Counted from the first letter of the stretch, positions 24,971 through 33,868 are shown. The stretch: DNA of 64,000 nt from Rhizobium herbae (GCF_017873135.1 NZ_JAGGJV010000011.1:124001-188000), one strand, 5' to 3'. The notes: generated by a model not told the origin, from the sequence alone. Numbers and translations: made by a program.

Positions 24971-25611
24971 TGGGACGAGAAGCGATCACGCGGGTGGAGA
25001 TCGGCGGCGACGTTGCCGATGTCCGTGCTCTGCTGGAGAGCACGGAACTCATCCTGCGCGGCGATATCCGGCGACGGTTCCCGCGTGACCGATTGACCGA
25101 TGTTCGCGTAGACGGGGAGGCACTGAGCTTCCGTTGCGAAAGCGAAACCATCGCTCTGCATCTGGGCGCCCTCGTCGCTGAGAAATGGGTAAAGGCGATC
25201 GCCACGCCGCCGCCAAGCCTGCGCGCCAAGCTGGGGCTTGAAAAAGACGCGAGGGTATTTCTGATCGGGACCTGCGACGATGCGGCGCTTGCCGATGCCC
25301 TGGAAGACAGGTTGACGGGCGATATCGCCGAGGCCGCGATGATTGTCGCCCGCATCGGCGGACCCGACGATATGGTGATGGTCCAGGCGGCGCATGCAAA
25401 AACCCCCGACCTTCCGGTTTGGACGATCTACCCCAAGGGAAAGAATGTCCACTATGGCGATCGCATCATCAGGAACACGCTACGAGACGCGGGATTTCAT
25501 GACACCAAGTCCTGTGCTGTGTCCGACCGGCTGACGGCCACAAGATATAATGCGGCGACGGTTCGAATCCGTTCAAGACCAGCGGCTTACCTGAACGCCG
25601 TCGGCGGCTGA
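24970..25611 (+). CDS. DUF3052-like protein with extra N-terminal domain
   Basis: 213 residues. Its start overlaps the ArsR stop by 1 nt (TAATG) and has GGGG upstream. The C-terminal half resembles DUF3052: LRAKLGLEKDARVFLIG, PVWTIYPKGKNVHYGDRIIR and KSCAVSDRLTATRY follow that family's LGIKPG, WPKK and KVCAVDE pattern. The first 80 residues (REAITRVEIGGDVADVRALL) are not part of it. The 3' end overlaps the converging regulator gene by 25 nt. Function is unknown; co-regulation by ArsR is inferred. Confidence 0.65.
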   Translation: MGREAITRVEIGGDVADVRALLESTELILRGDIRRRFPRDRLTDVRVDGEALSFRCESETIALHLGALVAEKWVKAIATPPPSLRAKLGLEKDARVFLIGTCDDAALADALEDRLTGDIAEAAMIVARIGGPDDMVMVQAAHAKTPDLPVWTIYPKGKNVHYGDRIIRNTLRDAGFHDTKSCAVSDRLTATRYNAATVRIRSRPAAYLNAVGG

Positions 25612-26642
25612 CCATATTTTTGCTTGAAAGCGGTTGCGAGGTGGGCCGAATCCGAAAACCCGGTCTCGAATGCGATCTCGGTCATGGACATGGGGCTGTT
25701 TTCGACGAGGAAACGCGCATAGCGCAGGCGGGTCTCCAGAATGAACCTCTTTGGCGAAACGCCAATGTGCTGCCGGAAAAGCCGGGCGAACTGGCGCGGT
25801 GAAAGGCTGGCCGCGCGCGCGGCCTGCTCCGGTGAAACGTCCCGACCCTTTCTGCTTTCGATCAGGACAACAGCGCGCTGTATGCGCGTGTCATCGACAT
25901 GGCGGAATACCGAAGCCCGGCCGTGATCGAAGGCACTCATTGACTTGTGCTCCGTCAGGGAAAGCTGGTGTACGGCTTTGGCCGCCCTGTCGGGTCCGCA
26001 ATGCTGACGGATGAGTTCCGTCATCAGCGATAGGATCGAAACGCCGCCGGGCACGGTGATCCGACCGGTATCGATGAGGAAATCGTCGCGGGTCGAAAAG
26101 GCGATGCGCGGAAAGGCGATGCGGAAATCCTCGGCATGAAACGGGTGGACCGAAGCCTTCCTGCCCTCAAGCAATCCTTCCTGGGCCAGAACGAAGACAC
26201 CAGTACAGGCACCGACAATGGGAACGCTTGCCGCGGCTGCCACGCGCAGGTAGTCGCGATGCTGGCTGGAGGCTGCCCGCAGGTGGGGAAGAAGCCCGCC
26301 GATCACGGCGATATAGTCGAAATCTGTCGGATTGATATAGGGCGCGTCCGCATGCACGCGAATGCCGCAGCTCGCCACGGTCGCGTGGCCGGGACCACCC
26401 ATGATCGACCAGCGGCAGTGGAGCGGGCGAGAATTGTCGGCGAAGTCGGCAGCGTGACGCAGGGGCTCGATGATGCCGGTGAGCGACATCATGGGGAAGG
26501 TCGGCCAGAGCAGGATACCGATCGAGAGATCCGGTTTGCGGTCCCGGGCCGCCAGCAGGCGTTGCGACCAGAGCCCATCGAGCCATTCCACATAGCCGGC
26601 CTCGGCCGGCGCCGGTGAAGAATGTGTCTCCGTGAAGTTCAT
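25587..26642 (-). CDS. GlxA-family AraC-type regulator with DJ-1/PfpI-like domain
   Basis: 351 residues. The N-terminal half is a DJ-1/PfpI class I amidotransferase-like domain (IGILLWPTFPMMSLTGIIEP, FDYIAVIGGLLPHL, VGACTGVFVLAQEGLLEGRK), with a Cys in GACTG. The C-terminal AraC HTH pair begins near 240 (SLSPRQFARLFRQHIGVSPK, then SMTEIAFETGFSDSAHLATA). Relatives control catabolism of betaines, arginine, polyamines or cyanuric-type nitrogen sources. It is divergent from the amino-acid importer gene at 26812 and so is its likely regulator. Confidence 0.9.
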   Translation of the reverse strand: MNFTETHSSPAPAEAGYVEWLDGLWSQRLLAARDRKPDLSIGILLWPTFPMMSLTGIIEPLRHAADFADNSRPLHCRWSIMGGPGHATVASCGIRVHADAPYINPTDFDYIAVIGGLLPHLRAASSQHRDYLRVAAAASVPIVGACTGVFVLAQEGLLEGRKASVHPFHAEDFRIAFPRIAFSTRDDFLIDTGRITVPGGVSILSLMTELIRQHCGPDRAAKAVHQLSLTEHKSMSAFDHGRASVFRHVDDTRIQRAVVLIESRKGRDVSPEQAARAASLSPRQFARLFRQHIGVSPKRFILETRLRYARFLVENSPMSMTEIAFETGFSDSAHLATAFKQKYGQPPTAFR

Positions 26643-26811
26643 GCCGGTTCTCCGCGATCATAACTGATCGCACGTCGTATTTTCAAAGAGAATGTCTGAT
26701 TTTTAAAATTCAAGCAAGGGAATGACTGTCAGATTTGCAGTCGTCAGATGAGACGTCCGGAGAAGGAAAATCGCCGGATTGGGGAACTCAATAGAAACAA
26801 GGATCAAATCG

Positions 26812-27693
26812 ATGACACTTTCTCTTTCGAGAAGGCTGGTGGTGTGCGCGCTCATGGCAGCCGCAAGTTTTCCAGCATTCGCGCCCGCAGCAAAGGCATT
26901 CGAACTGGCAGAGGAGAGCAAGTTGACTGTCGCCTTCACCGGCGACATGCCCGGCTCCGGTTGGCAGGACGGCAAGTTGATCGGCTATGACGGCGAAATC
27001 ATGCAGAAGATCGCCGACAAGCTGGGGCTCAAAATCCAGCCGGCGCTGATGGAATGGTCCGGCACCATCGCCTCCGTTGAGGCCGGCCGCGTCGACGTCA
27101 TGCTCGGCACCATGGGCTGGACGGAAAAGCGCACCAAGATCATGACGCTGTCGGAGCCGATCCACTATTTCAAGAACGGCATCATGCAGTCGACCAAGAC
27201 GAACTGGGACAAGCTGTCTGATCTCGAAGGCAAGAAAGTCGGCACCATCACGGGCTTTTCGTTCGTGCCCGAGCTGAAGAAAATCAATGGTCTCGAACTG
27301 TCGCTGTATGACACCTCGGACGCTGCGGTGCGCGATCTGATCGCCGGGCGCATCGAAGCCGTGATCGGCGATCCGCCGGTCGTCTCCTATGCCATCAAGC
27401 AGAATCCTGACTGGAACATGCAGTTCCTCGCCTTTGCCGACCAGAATGCGGAGTTTCCACTTCTGACCGGCCTTGGGCAGGTGGTCTATGGCATCAACAA
27501 GAAGAACGACGACCTGCGCCAGAAGATGGACGCGATCATCGCCGAGATGTGGAAAAGTTGCGAGATGAAGGCGATCGGCGCCCGCTACGGCCTGTCCGCC
27601 GATGTCTGGTACACGCCCTCCGGCGACAATTTCCGCGCCGGCGTGGATCGCCCGACAGACTACAAGCTGCCATCCTGCGCTGCAGGCGGCTGA
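26812..27693 (+). CDS. Periplasmic polar amino-acid-type binding protein
   Basis: 293 residues from the ATG at 26812 (AAGGAT upstream); an earlier ATG at 26779 is less likely. Signal peptide LVVCALMAAASFPAFAPAAK. The family 3 solute-binding pattern is clear: KLIGYDGEIMQKIADKLGLK, SVEAGRVDVMLGTMGWTEKR and LKKINGLELSLYDTSDAAVR. The ligand-binding Arg-Asp pair of amino acid receptors is only partly present, so the ligand may be a related nitrogen compound. It starts an operon with ATPase, two permeases, a PuuD-RidA fusion and a DadA-like oxidase. Confidence 0.9.
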   Translation: MTLSLSRRLVVCALMAAASFPAFAPAAKAFELAEESKLTVAFTGDMPGSGWQDGKLIGYDGEIMQKIADKLGLKIQPALMEWSGTIASVEAGRVDVMLGTMGWTEKRTKIMTLSEPIHYFKNGIMQSTKTNWDKLSDLEGKKVGTITGFSFVPELKKINGLELSLYDTSDAAVRDLIAGRIEAVIGDPPVVSYAIKQNPDWNMQFLAFADQNAEFPLLTGLGQVVYGINKKNDDLRQKMDAIIAEMWKSCEMKAIGARYGLSADVWYTPSGDNFRAGVDRPTDYKLPSCAAGG

Positions 27694-27707
27694 TCCGGCA
27701 TCTCTTG

Positions 27708-27726
27708 GGCCGCAAGACCAGCGGCC
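27708..27726 (+). other. Intercistronic hairpin after binding-protein gene
   Basis: GGCCGC and GCGGCC pair across a 7-nt loop and are followed by TCCCTTTT, 14 nt after the binding-protein stop. It probably stabilises or attenuates the message so that more binding protein than transporter is made. Confidence 0.5.
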
Positions 27727-27759
27727 TCCCTTTTGCCAGTTTAAAACAGGGGAACGGCG

Positions 27760-28530
27760 ATGACGGCATTGTTGAGCGTGACGGGATTGCGCAAGAGCTA
27801 CGGATCGGTGGAGGTGCTGAAGGGCATCGATTTCGAGGTGAAGGCGGGCGAAAAGATTGCGCTGATCGGCCCCTCTGGTTCGGGCAAATCGACTTGCCTG
27901 CGCTGCATGAACTTTCTCGAAAAGCCGTCAGCCGGCGACATCCGGCTCGATGGGGAACGGGTGGGTGTCAGGCCAGGCGGGCGAGGTGACAGCGAGCGGA
28001 TCATGAGTGATCGGCAACTTGCACCGCAGCGGGCGCAGATGGGCATGGTGTTCCAGCTCTTTCATCTCTGGCCGCATCTCTCGGTCCTGGAAAACGTTGC
28101 GATTGCGGCCCGCAAGGTCCGGCGGCTTTCCGCTGTGGAGGCCCGCGACCTCGCCATGGAGATGCTCGCCAAGGTGCATATGTCGCATCGTGCAAGCGCC
28201 TCACCACTCGAACTGTCCGGCGGTCAGCAGCAGCGCGTCGCGATCGCTCGGGCGCTGTCGCAGAAACCCAAGCTGATGCTGTTCGACGAGCCGACCTCGG
28301 CGCTTGATCCGGAACTCGTGCACGAGGTGCTCAAGGTGATCGAGGAACTGGCGGCTGAAGGCCGCACCATGCTGCTCGTCACCCACGAGATCGCCTTTGC
28401 ACGCGACGTCGCCGATCGGGTGATGTTCCTTGACGGCGGCGTGATCGTCGAAGAGGGGCTGGCACGCGACGTGATTACCACGCCACGAGAGCCGCGCACG
28501 CAGGCCTTCCTGAAGCAGATCCGGCATTGA
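27760..28530 (+). CDS. ABC importer ATPase, polar amino acid type
   Basis: 256 residues with Walker A GPSGSGKSTCL, signature LSGGQQQRVAIARALS, Walker B LMLFDEPTSALD and switch LLVTHEIAF. The NFLEKPSAGDIRLDGE segment and the length fit GlnQ/HisP-type ATPases. Its start follows GGGG 7 nt upstream. The gap to the binding-protein gene holds a hairpin, and the permease gene follows after 10 nt. Confidence 0.92.
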   Translation: MTALLSVTGLRKSYGSVEVLKGIDFEVKAGEKIALIGPSGSGKSTCLRCMNFLEKPSAGDIRLDGERVGVRPGGRGDSERIMSDRQLAPQRAQMGMVFQLFHLWPHLSVLENVAIAARKVRRLSAVEARDLAMEMLAKVHMSHRASASPLELSGGQQQRVAIARALSQKPKLMLFDEPTSALDPELVHEVLKVIEELAAEGRTMLLVTHEIAFARDVADRVMFLDGGVIVEEGLARDVITTPREPRTQAFLKQIRH

Positions 28531-28540
28531 GGGATCTGCA

Positions 28541-29197
28541 ATGAACAGCCTCGACCCATTCCTCATCATCCTTCAGGGCCTCCTGCGAGGGGCGGGCATC
28601 ACCGCTGTTGTCACCTTCTCCGCTTTGGCTCTCGGCCTTGCGCTGGGTTTCGCCCTTTCGCTTTTCCGGCAGTTCTCCCCTTCAAAGCTCCTTCATGGCC
28701 TCATTGATGTCTACGTCGAGTTTTTCCGCAACATTCCGGCGCTGTCGCACCTGTTCATCCTGTATTTCGGGTTGGCCAGCCTCGGCTTCCGCCTTTCCTC
28801 CATGGGAGCGGCGATCCTTGGGCTGGGGTTGATCGGCGCTGCGGTAACCTGTGACATTTTCCGCTCGGGGTTCAAGTCGCTTTCGCCTGGACAGACGGAG
28901 GCGGCGCTCGCTACGGGCTTTACCCCGCTGCAGACGATCTTCACGATCCTGACGCCACAGGCGATGCGCATCGCGCTGCCGTCGCTCGGCAATTTCGCGG
29001 TGCAGCTTCTGAAGGATACCTCGGTGGTCTCCGCCATCGCAGCACCCGAGATCATGTTCTATGCCCGCTCCATGGTCACCTCGTCTTTCCAGACGACGCT
29101 CATCTACGCCACGGCCGCCGGCCTCTACCTCGTCATGAGCCTGCCTCTGATGCAGGCGGTGCGAATGCTTGAAATCCGTTACGGGAGGGTGAAATGA
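28541..29197 (+). CDS. ABC importer permease, polar amino acid type (first)
   Basis: 218 residues with about five membrane helices, beginning IILQGLLRGAGITAVVTFSA. YVEFFRNIPALSHLFILYFG and QTEAALATGFTPLQTIFTIL are the HisM/GlnP family markers, the latter being the EAA loop. It is coupled to the next permease by a 4-nt overlap (ATGA at 29194). Confidence 0.9.
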   Translation: MNSLDPFLIILQGLLRGAGITAVVTFSALALGLALGFALSLFRQFSPSKLLHGLIDVYVEFFRNIPALSHLFILYFGLASLGFRLSSMGAAILGLGLIGAAVTCDIFRSGFKSLSPGQTEAALATGFTPLQTIFTILTPQAMRIALPSLGNFAVQLLKDTSVVSAIAAPEIMFYARSMVTSSFQTTLIYATAAGLYLVMSLPLMQAVRMLEIRYGRVK

Positions 29198-29847
29198 TCA
29201 ACTTCTTCCAACCTTACGCCGAATATGGTGGCGAGTGGCTGCCGGTTCTCCTCGACGCTATGCTGAAGACCACGCTCCTGTCGATTTCAGCCTTCGCTCT
29301 GGCTGTGGTCTTCGGACTTCTTCTCTGGTTTTGCCAGGCATCGAGTGCCCCGTCGCTCAGGCATTTTGCCAGCCTCTACGTCACGGTGGTACGCGGCGTA
29401 CCGCTTCTTGCGGTGCTCTTCCTTCTCTATTTCGGGCTTCCCGGCATCGGTGTGACGTTCGATGCCTTCACCGCCGCCATGCTGGGTCTTGCCCTTTGCT
29501 TCGCGGCTCAGGTGGCGGAAGTGTTTCGCGCCGGGATGATGGCGATCCCAAAGGGACAGCGTGAGGCGGCGCTTGCTGTTGGTTTCACACCCGGCCAATG
29601 CTTCGCCTTCATCATCCTGCCCCAAGTGGTGAGGGTGGTGCTGTCGCCGATGATCGTCACCTTCGTCTCGCTGCTAAAAGATAGCTCCCTCGCCTCGCTG
29701 ATCACGGTCGATGAATTGGTGCTGACCGGGCGGGCCATGGCGACGGAATATTTCCTGCCGTTGCAGATCTATATCGCCGTTGGGCTCTGCTATTTCCTCG
29801 TTGCCTGGCCCTTTTCCCTGCTTTCACGGCGTCTCGCCGTCCGATAA
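29194..29847 (+). CDS. ABC importer permease, polar amino acid type (second)
   Basis: 217 residues with five to six hydrophobic helices. It is a paralogue of the preceding permease: YVTVVRGVPLLAVLFLLYFG and QREAALAVGFTPGQCFAFII occupy the same positions. It would form a heterodimer with it. The PuuD-RidA fusion gene follows after 19 nt. Confidence 0.9.
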   Translation: MINFFQPYAEYGGEWLPVLLDAMLKTTLLSISAFALAVVFGLLLWFCQASSAPSLRHFASLYVTVVRGVPLLAVLFLLYFGLPGIGVTFDAFTAAMLGLALCFAAQVAEVFRAGMMAIPKGQREAALAVGFTPGQCFAFIILPQVVRVVLSPMIVTFVSLLKDSSLASLITVDELVLTGRAMATEYFLPLQIYIAVGLCYFLVAWPFSLLSRRLAVR

Positions 29848-29866
29848 TCGATACGACAAGGCCACA

Positions 29867-31102
29867 ATGATGAACACCCACAGCAGCGATGTTCCCGGCA
29901 AGCGATCGGCATATAACCGGCTCCCCACCCTTCCGCGCCGGCCCGTGATCCTCATGACGCCCGATCTTCATGAAACCGCAAATGCCGCATCCGAGCGGGA
30001 ATACGTGGTGCGCGCGAACTATGCAGAAGCCATCACCGAGGCAGGTGGTATCCCACTGATCTTGCCCTATGAGTCGGGAGGCATATCCGCCGCGCTGACC
30101 ATTGCGGACGGTATCTTGATAACCGGCGCGCGGCCCGGCGCGGAAGTCACGACACATCGTAGCGAATTCGAAAAGGCGCTCGTTCGGCAAGCCCTGGACG
30201 TTGGCAAGCCGCTGCTCGGCATCTGCCATGGCATGCAACTGATCGGCGAGTGCCTGGGCGGAACATTTGTAACGGATCTACCCGAGATGGCCGATAGTAG
30301 AACGGCGCATATGCCGCACGACATTCCAGACCGTCTCGCCCACGAGATCGCCGTCGAACCCGGCAGTTCCTTTGCCGGCTGGCTTGGTGATGCGAAACTC
30401 AGTGTCAACAGCCTACACCGCCATGCGCTCACGGGTTCGGGCCAATTTCGGGTGGTCGCGCGCGCGTCAGACGGCGTCATCGAGGCCTTCGAGGGAGAGA
30501 CAATCGGCTTTAGCCTCGGCGTCCAGTGGCATCCGGAATATCGATTGACAGCCTTCGACAGATACGTCCTGAAGACCTTCGTCGACCGCGCCGCGTCCGC
30601 CTTGAAGTCCGCTGCCGAAGAGTTTTCTCGTGGATCATCCGTATATGACCGGTTGTCGGATCTTGGACTGACCTTGCCGGAAGCATCGGTGCCACCGGGT
30701 TCCTTCGTGGGAGCGGTGCGGAGCGGCCGTGTCGTGACCGTGTCTGGTCAGGTGCCGTTGAAGGACGGGAGCGTCGTGCAAACAGGGCATCTGGGAGACG
30801 ACGTGTCGATCGAGGAGGGGCAGGACTGCGCCCGTTGGGCGCTGCTCAACGCGCTTGCCCAACTGGAGCGGATTGCGGGCGGGCTGGAGCGGGTCAGCGG
30901 ATTTGTACGGCTCGCCGGTTATGTTGCCGCACGTCCGGATTTCACCCGGCATGGTGCGGTTGTCGACGGAGCCTCCGAATTGCTTCGCGGGCTTTTCCCG
31001 GATCGCTGGGCTCATGCTCGCATCGCCGTCGGTGTCTCGTCCCTGCCACGCGGTGTTCCGGTGGAAATCGAATTGACCGCAATTCTCACGGATGAGGACT
31101 GA
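29867..31102 (+). CDS. PuuD-like class I glutamine amidotransferase fused to RidA-like domain
   Basis: 411 residues (a second ATG at 29870 is equivalent). Residues 25-245 are a peptidase C26/PuuD domain, with nucleophile C120 in LLGICHGMQLIGECLGG and His222/Glu224 in GVQWHPEYR. PuuD hydrolyses gamma-glutamyl-GABA in putrescine breakdown. Residues 258-408 are a YjgF/RidA-type domain: YDRLSDLGLTLPEA, then VVTVSGQVPLKDG and GVSSLPRGVPVEIELTAI with the conserved C-terminal Glu. RidA proteins hydrolyse reactive imines and enamines. Fusion suggests coupled handling of an amine-derived intermediate, matching the DadA-like oxidase gene that follows and the importer before it. Confidence 0.88.
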   Translation: MMNTHSSDVPGKRSAYNRLPTLPRRPVILMTPDLHETANAASEREYVVRANYAEAITEAGGIPLILPYESGGISAALTIADGILITGARPGAEVTTHRSEFEKALVRQALDVGKPLLGICHGMQLIGECLGGTFVTDLPEMADSRTAHMPHDIPDRLAHEIAVEPGSSFAGWLGDAKLSVNSLHRHALTGSGQFRVVARASDGVIEAFEGETIGFSLGVQWHPEYRLTAFDRYVLKTFVDRAASALKSAAEEFSRGSSVYDRLSDLGLTLPEASVPPGSFVGAVRSGRVVTVSGQVPLKDGSVVQTGHLGDDVSIEEGQDCARWALLNALAQLERIAGGLERVSGFVRLAGYVAARPDFTRHGAVVDGASELLRGLFPDRWAHARIAVGVSSLPRGVPVEIELTAILTDED

Positions 31103-31103
31103 A

Positions 31104-32321
31104 ATGGCGGACATTGCCGTGGTAGGAGCCGGCGTCGTCGGCGTGAGCACTGCCTATGTGCTGGCGCGAGAAGGGCATCGCGTCACACTGATCGACGCCG
31201 CCGGAGAGCCGGGTACGTGTGCCAGCGCCGGCAATGCGGCGCAATTGTCATGGGCCTATGGCGACGCCATGGCATCGCCCACGCTGATCCGGCATCTGCC
31301 GGCCATCGTGCTCGGCCGCGACCCGGCCTTTCGCATAAGCTGGCAGGCCGATCCCGATTTCCTGATCTGGGGCCTGCGCTTTCTCGCCAATGCGCCGGCC
31401 GCACGCTGGTGGGCGAACACGCGCACTATTCTTGACCTTGCGGCCGCCTCCCGTCGGGAATTGGCTGCGCTGCTTGTCGAGACGGACATTTCCTTCGATT
31501 ATCGGCTTGCCGGCAAGCTACATCTCTACGGCGATGCCGCCAGTTTCCGAGCAGCCCGCGTCACGGTTGACAGGAAGAATACGCTTGACCTGGACCAGCG
31601 TATGCTGAACCGGGAGACCGCCGAAGAGATCGAACCAGCGCTGCGCCGTTACCAGGGCGAGATCGCCGGCGTCGTGTATACGCCCGGCGATGCGCTTGGC
31701 GACGCGGCCGCCTACTGCCGGGCGCTCACGACCCATCTCGTCCGCGAGTACGGGATGATTACGCTCCTAGGCCGCCGTGTCTGCGGCTTCCGCACGGCAA
31801 AAAACGGCAGACTTTGCGCCATCCGCTTTCTCGATCGCGAGGACATTGCGTTCGACTGCGCGGTCCTTGCCGCCGGGCCGGGAGCGCCACTGCTCTCTCA
31901 CGATGTACCGGAGGCTCGCGCCATTCGGCCGGTGCGCGGCTATTCCCTGACGATTCCTTTGGCGGTCGGCGCGCCGCGCGTCAGCCTCACCGATGTCAAG
32001 CGCAAGCTGGCCTTCGCGGCGATTGGCAACCGGTTCCGTGTCGCCGGGCTCGCCGATATCACGGCCGCCGGCGCGGGCTTCGATACCGGACGCTTCGATG
32101 CTCTGCGGACGGCCGCATCCTCCGTACTTCCAGAGTTCCAGGTCGCTGGCCCCGACGATACCATCTGGTCGGGAGAGCGCCCAACGACACCCTCGTCGAA
32201 GCCGATCATCCGCCCGTCGCGCCGAATTCGCGGACTGTATTTGAACATCGGCCACGGCATGCTCGGCTGGACGCTTGCTCTCGGCTCCGCTCGGCGCGTG
32301 GCCGACCTGATTGCCGGATAG
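31104..32321 (+). CDS. FAD-dependent D-amino-acid-dehydrogenase-like oxidoreductase
   Basis: 405 residues. The Rossmann motif VVGAGVVGVSTAYVLAREG at the start binds FAD. AGNAAQLSWAYGDAMASP and the C-terminal LYLNIGHGMLGWTLALGSAR match DadA. The ATG at 31104 lies just after the fusion-gene stop; an overlapping ATG at 31092 is not needed. It would oxidise a D-amino acid or amine to an imine, which the preceding RidA domain could hydrolyse. It is the last gene of the operon. Confidence 0.88.
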   Translation: MADIAVVGAGVVGVSTAYVLAREGHRVTLIDAAGEPGTCASAGNAAQLSWAYGDAMASPTLIRHLPAIVLGRDPAFRISWQADPDFLIWGLRFLANAPAARWWANTRTILDLAAASRRELAALLVETDISFDYRLAGKLHLYGDAASFRAARVTVDRKNTLDLDQRMLNRETAEEIEPALRRYQGEIAGVVYTPGDALGDAAAYCRALTTHLVREYGMITLLGRRVCGFRTAKNGRLCAIRFLDREDIAFDCAVLAAGPGAPLLSHDVPEARAIRPVRGYSLTIPLAVGAPRVSLTDVKRKLAFAAIGNRFRVAGLADITAAGAGFDTGRFDALRTAASSVLPEFQVAGPDDTIWSGERPTTPSSKPIIRPSRRIRGLYLNIGHGMLGWTLALGSARRVADLIAG

Positions 32322-32367
32322 TTGTCCATGTGTGGCTTTTACTTCCCGACTTTAATTGAAGCGGTAA

Positions 32368-32382
32368 GCTCGAAAATCGAGC
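32368..32382 (+). terminator. Possible hairpin after the DadA-like gene
   Basis: GCTCGA and TCGAGC pair across three A residues, 46 nt after the stop, followed by CACCCGGTTTTG. The T-tract is short, so termination is uncertain. Confidence 0.25.
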
Positions 32383-32429
32383 ACCCGGTTTTGACCCAAC
32401 GGCTTCACGTCGGTAGGGGAGGGGGCGCC

Positions 32430-32585
32430 TCAAAGCCTGGAGGCCATTGCCAGATTGACCAGAAATCGGTGGCGTCGCCGCCGATATTTCCGGGTTATCT
32501 CCGCAGTGGTGAGACCGAACTGCTTGTGGGCATAACGCTCATCGACCTCGCCGGAGGAGGCAAGACGGGCGTGCAGCGGACGCCC
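32430..32585 (-). pseudogene. Tyrosine recombinase C-terminal remnant (first)
   Basis: Read on the minus strand from 32585, the frame gives LHARLASSGEVDERYAHKQF, then LTTAEITRKYRRRRHRF and VNLAMASRL before a stop at 32430. This is the last ~50 residues of the same integrase family as the remnant at 33357-33776, but more decayed: the HSLR box is changed to RPLH. It lies on the other side of the Nudix gene. Confidence 0.7.
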
Positions 32586-32732
32586 AGATTTTTTCTCCCT
32601 ATCAGCTTCACCCGGTTGGTCCTCGGTCCCGAAGAAGCACTGCTGACTACGGTGTGGACCACTGTCATAAAACAGTCATAAAACATCGCAGGCAATTGAG
32701 ATAGAAAAGAAAATCTGACACGCTCAATTGTC

Positions 32733-33269
32733 ATGAGGTCAGAGAAGCCAGGCAGGCAGCCCACGGCGGGCAAATCACCGACGCTGCTCCAACAGCTTGC
32801 TCGAACCCCGGACAAGCTGTTCGGGAAATCGTTTGGCCAGCAATACGGTGCTCTGTGCTTCCGCTACAAGGAGGATGGTTTTCAGGTCACCGAGATTGAG
32901 GTCCTGGTCATCACCTCGCGCGAAAGTCGGCGATGGATCATTCCCAAGGGATGGCCGATGAAGGGCAAGAAGCCCTACGAAGCGGCAGCTATCGAAGCAT
33001 GGGAAGAAGCCGGCATGCGGGGTAGGGTGAAAAAGAAGCCAGTGGGTCGTTATACCTACCTGAAAGAACTTGCTGACGGCAATGTTGCTTTCTGCATCGT
33101 GGATATGTTTCAGATTGAAGTGACAGAGATGATGACCGATTTCAAAGAGCGAGGACAACGCGTTTTCGACTGGGTTAGCCCGAGCGAGGCGGCCCGGCGC
33201 GTTCGCGAAATCGAGCTAAAATCCCTGCTGGTCAACTTCAAGCCGAATGCGAGCAAAGCCCGCGGCTGA
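32733..33269 (+). CDS. Nudix hydrolase, DIPP-like branch
   Basis: 178 residues. The Nudix region reads WIIPKGWPMKGKKPYEAAAI followed by EAWEEAGM. The metal-binding Glu residues (EAWEE) are kept, while the box's first Glu and its Arg are replaced (Lys and Ile). The PKGWPMKG form is typical of diphosphoinositol/Ap4A-type hydrolases common in rhizobia. It would hydrolyse a nucleoside diphosphate linked to another moiety. It has its own upstream region and lies between two integrase remnants, as if carried with or targeted by a mobile element. Confidence 0.82.
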   Translation: MRSEKPGRQPTAGKSPTLLQQLARTPDKLFGKSFGQQYGALCFRYKEDGFQVTEIEVLVITSRESRRWIIPKGWPMKGKKPYEAAAIEAWEEAGMRGRVKKKPVGRYTYLKELADGNVAFCIVDMFQIEVTEMMTDFKERGQRVFDWVSPSEAARRVREIELKSLLVNFKPNASKARG

Positions 33270-33356
33270 CACCTTCACGGTCGGCAGCCACGTTCCGCGT
33301 CGGAAGGCGCGAATGCGCCGATCGGAAAGCAATCACCGGGACAGGGGAGGCGGCCT

Positions 33357-33776
33357 TCAAAGTCCGCTGGCCTTGGTGAGATTGATGCGGAAGCGCTCAC
33401 GCCGGCGCTGATACTTGCGGGTCATTTCCGCACTGGCGTGGCCGAGCTGCTCTGGACGACATTCATCGACCTCGGCGGAAGAAGCCAGACTAGCCCTAAG
33501 CGAGTGGCCCGAGAATTTGAGCGCGCGCTCGCCCTCGCTGAGGTCATCGCGTACACCGGCGGCAAGGGCCGCCGACTTGACCAGCCCGGCCACCTCCTTG
33601 TCATTGAGACGATCGGGTCCAACGTCCTTACCTTCGCCGGTGACCCGGCGGAAGAGGAGGCCTTTGGCCAGCTTGGCGAACTGGATCCAGGTTTCCACGG
33701 CGATGACCGGGCAGGTGGCGTCGGAAGAGCCGCGGCCGACCTCCACCTCGCGCCGCCAGCCGGTCTTGCCGCGCAC
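33357..33776 (-). pseudogene. Tyrosine recombinase C-terminal remnant (second)
   Basis: 139 codons covering the catalytic half of a tyrosine integrase: TWIQFAKLAKGLLFRRVTGE, then VAGLVKSAALAAGVR, the His-x-x-Arg box FSGHSLRASLASSAEV and the Tyr in EMTRKYQRRRERFRINL. The N-terminal domain and first catalytic Arg are missing. At its 5' side (33776) the sequence switches abruptly to an IS110 transposase start in another frame, so it cannot be a working recombinase. Confidence 0.75.
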
Positions 33777-33868
33777 GTCGATTTACTCAATTCCAACGAG
33801 ACGAATATTGCGCCAAGATCGACGGGAGTAGTGGTCTGCGCTTGAGTTTGATCTGCTGTTATCGGCAT
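33777..33868 (-). pseudogene. IS110-family transposase N-terminal fragment
   Basis: The ATG at 33868 starts MPITADQTQAQTTTPVDLGA followed by IFVSLELSKST, which matches the first 30 residues of IS110-type transposases (LGAIFVSLELSRSTW). After Thr31 similarity ends at the integrase junction. It marks one broken end of an IS110 element. The element's upstream non-coding end would lie from 33869 onward. Confidence 0.65.
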
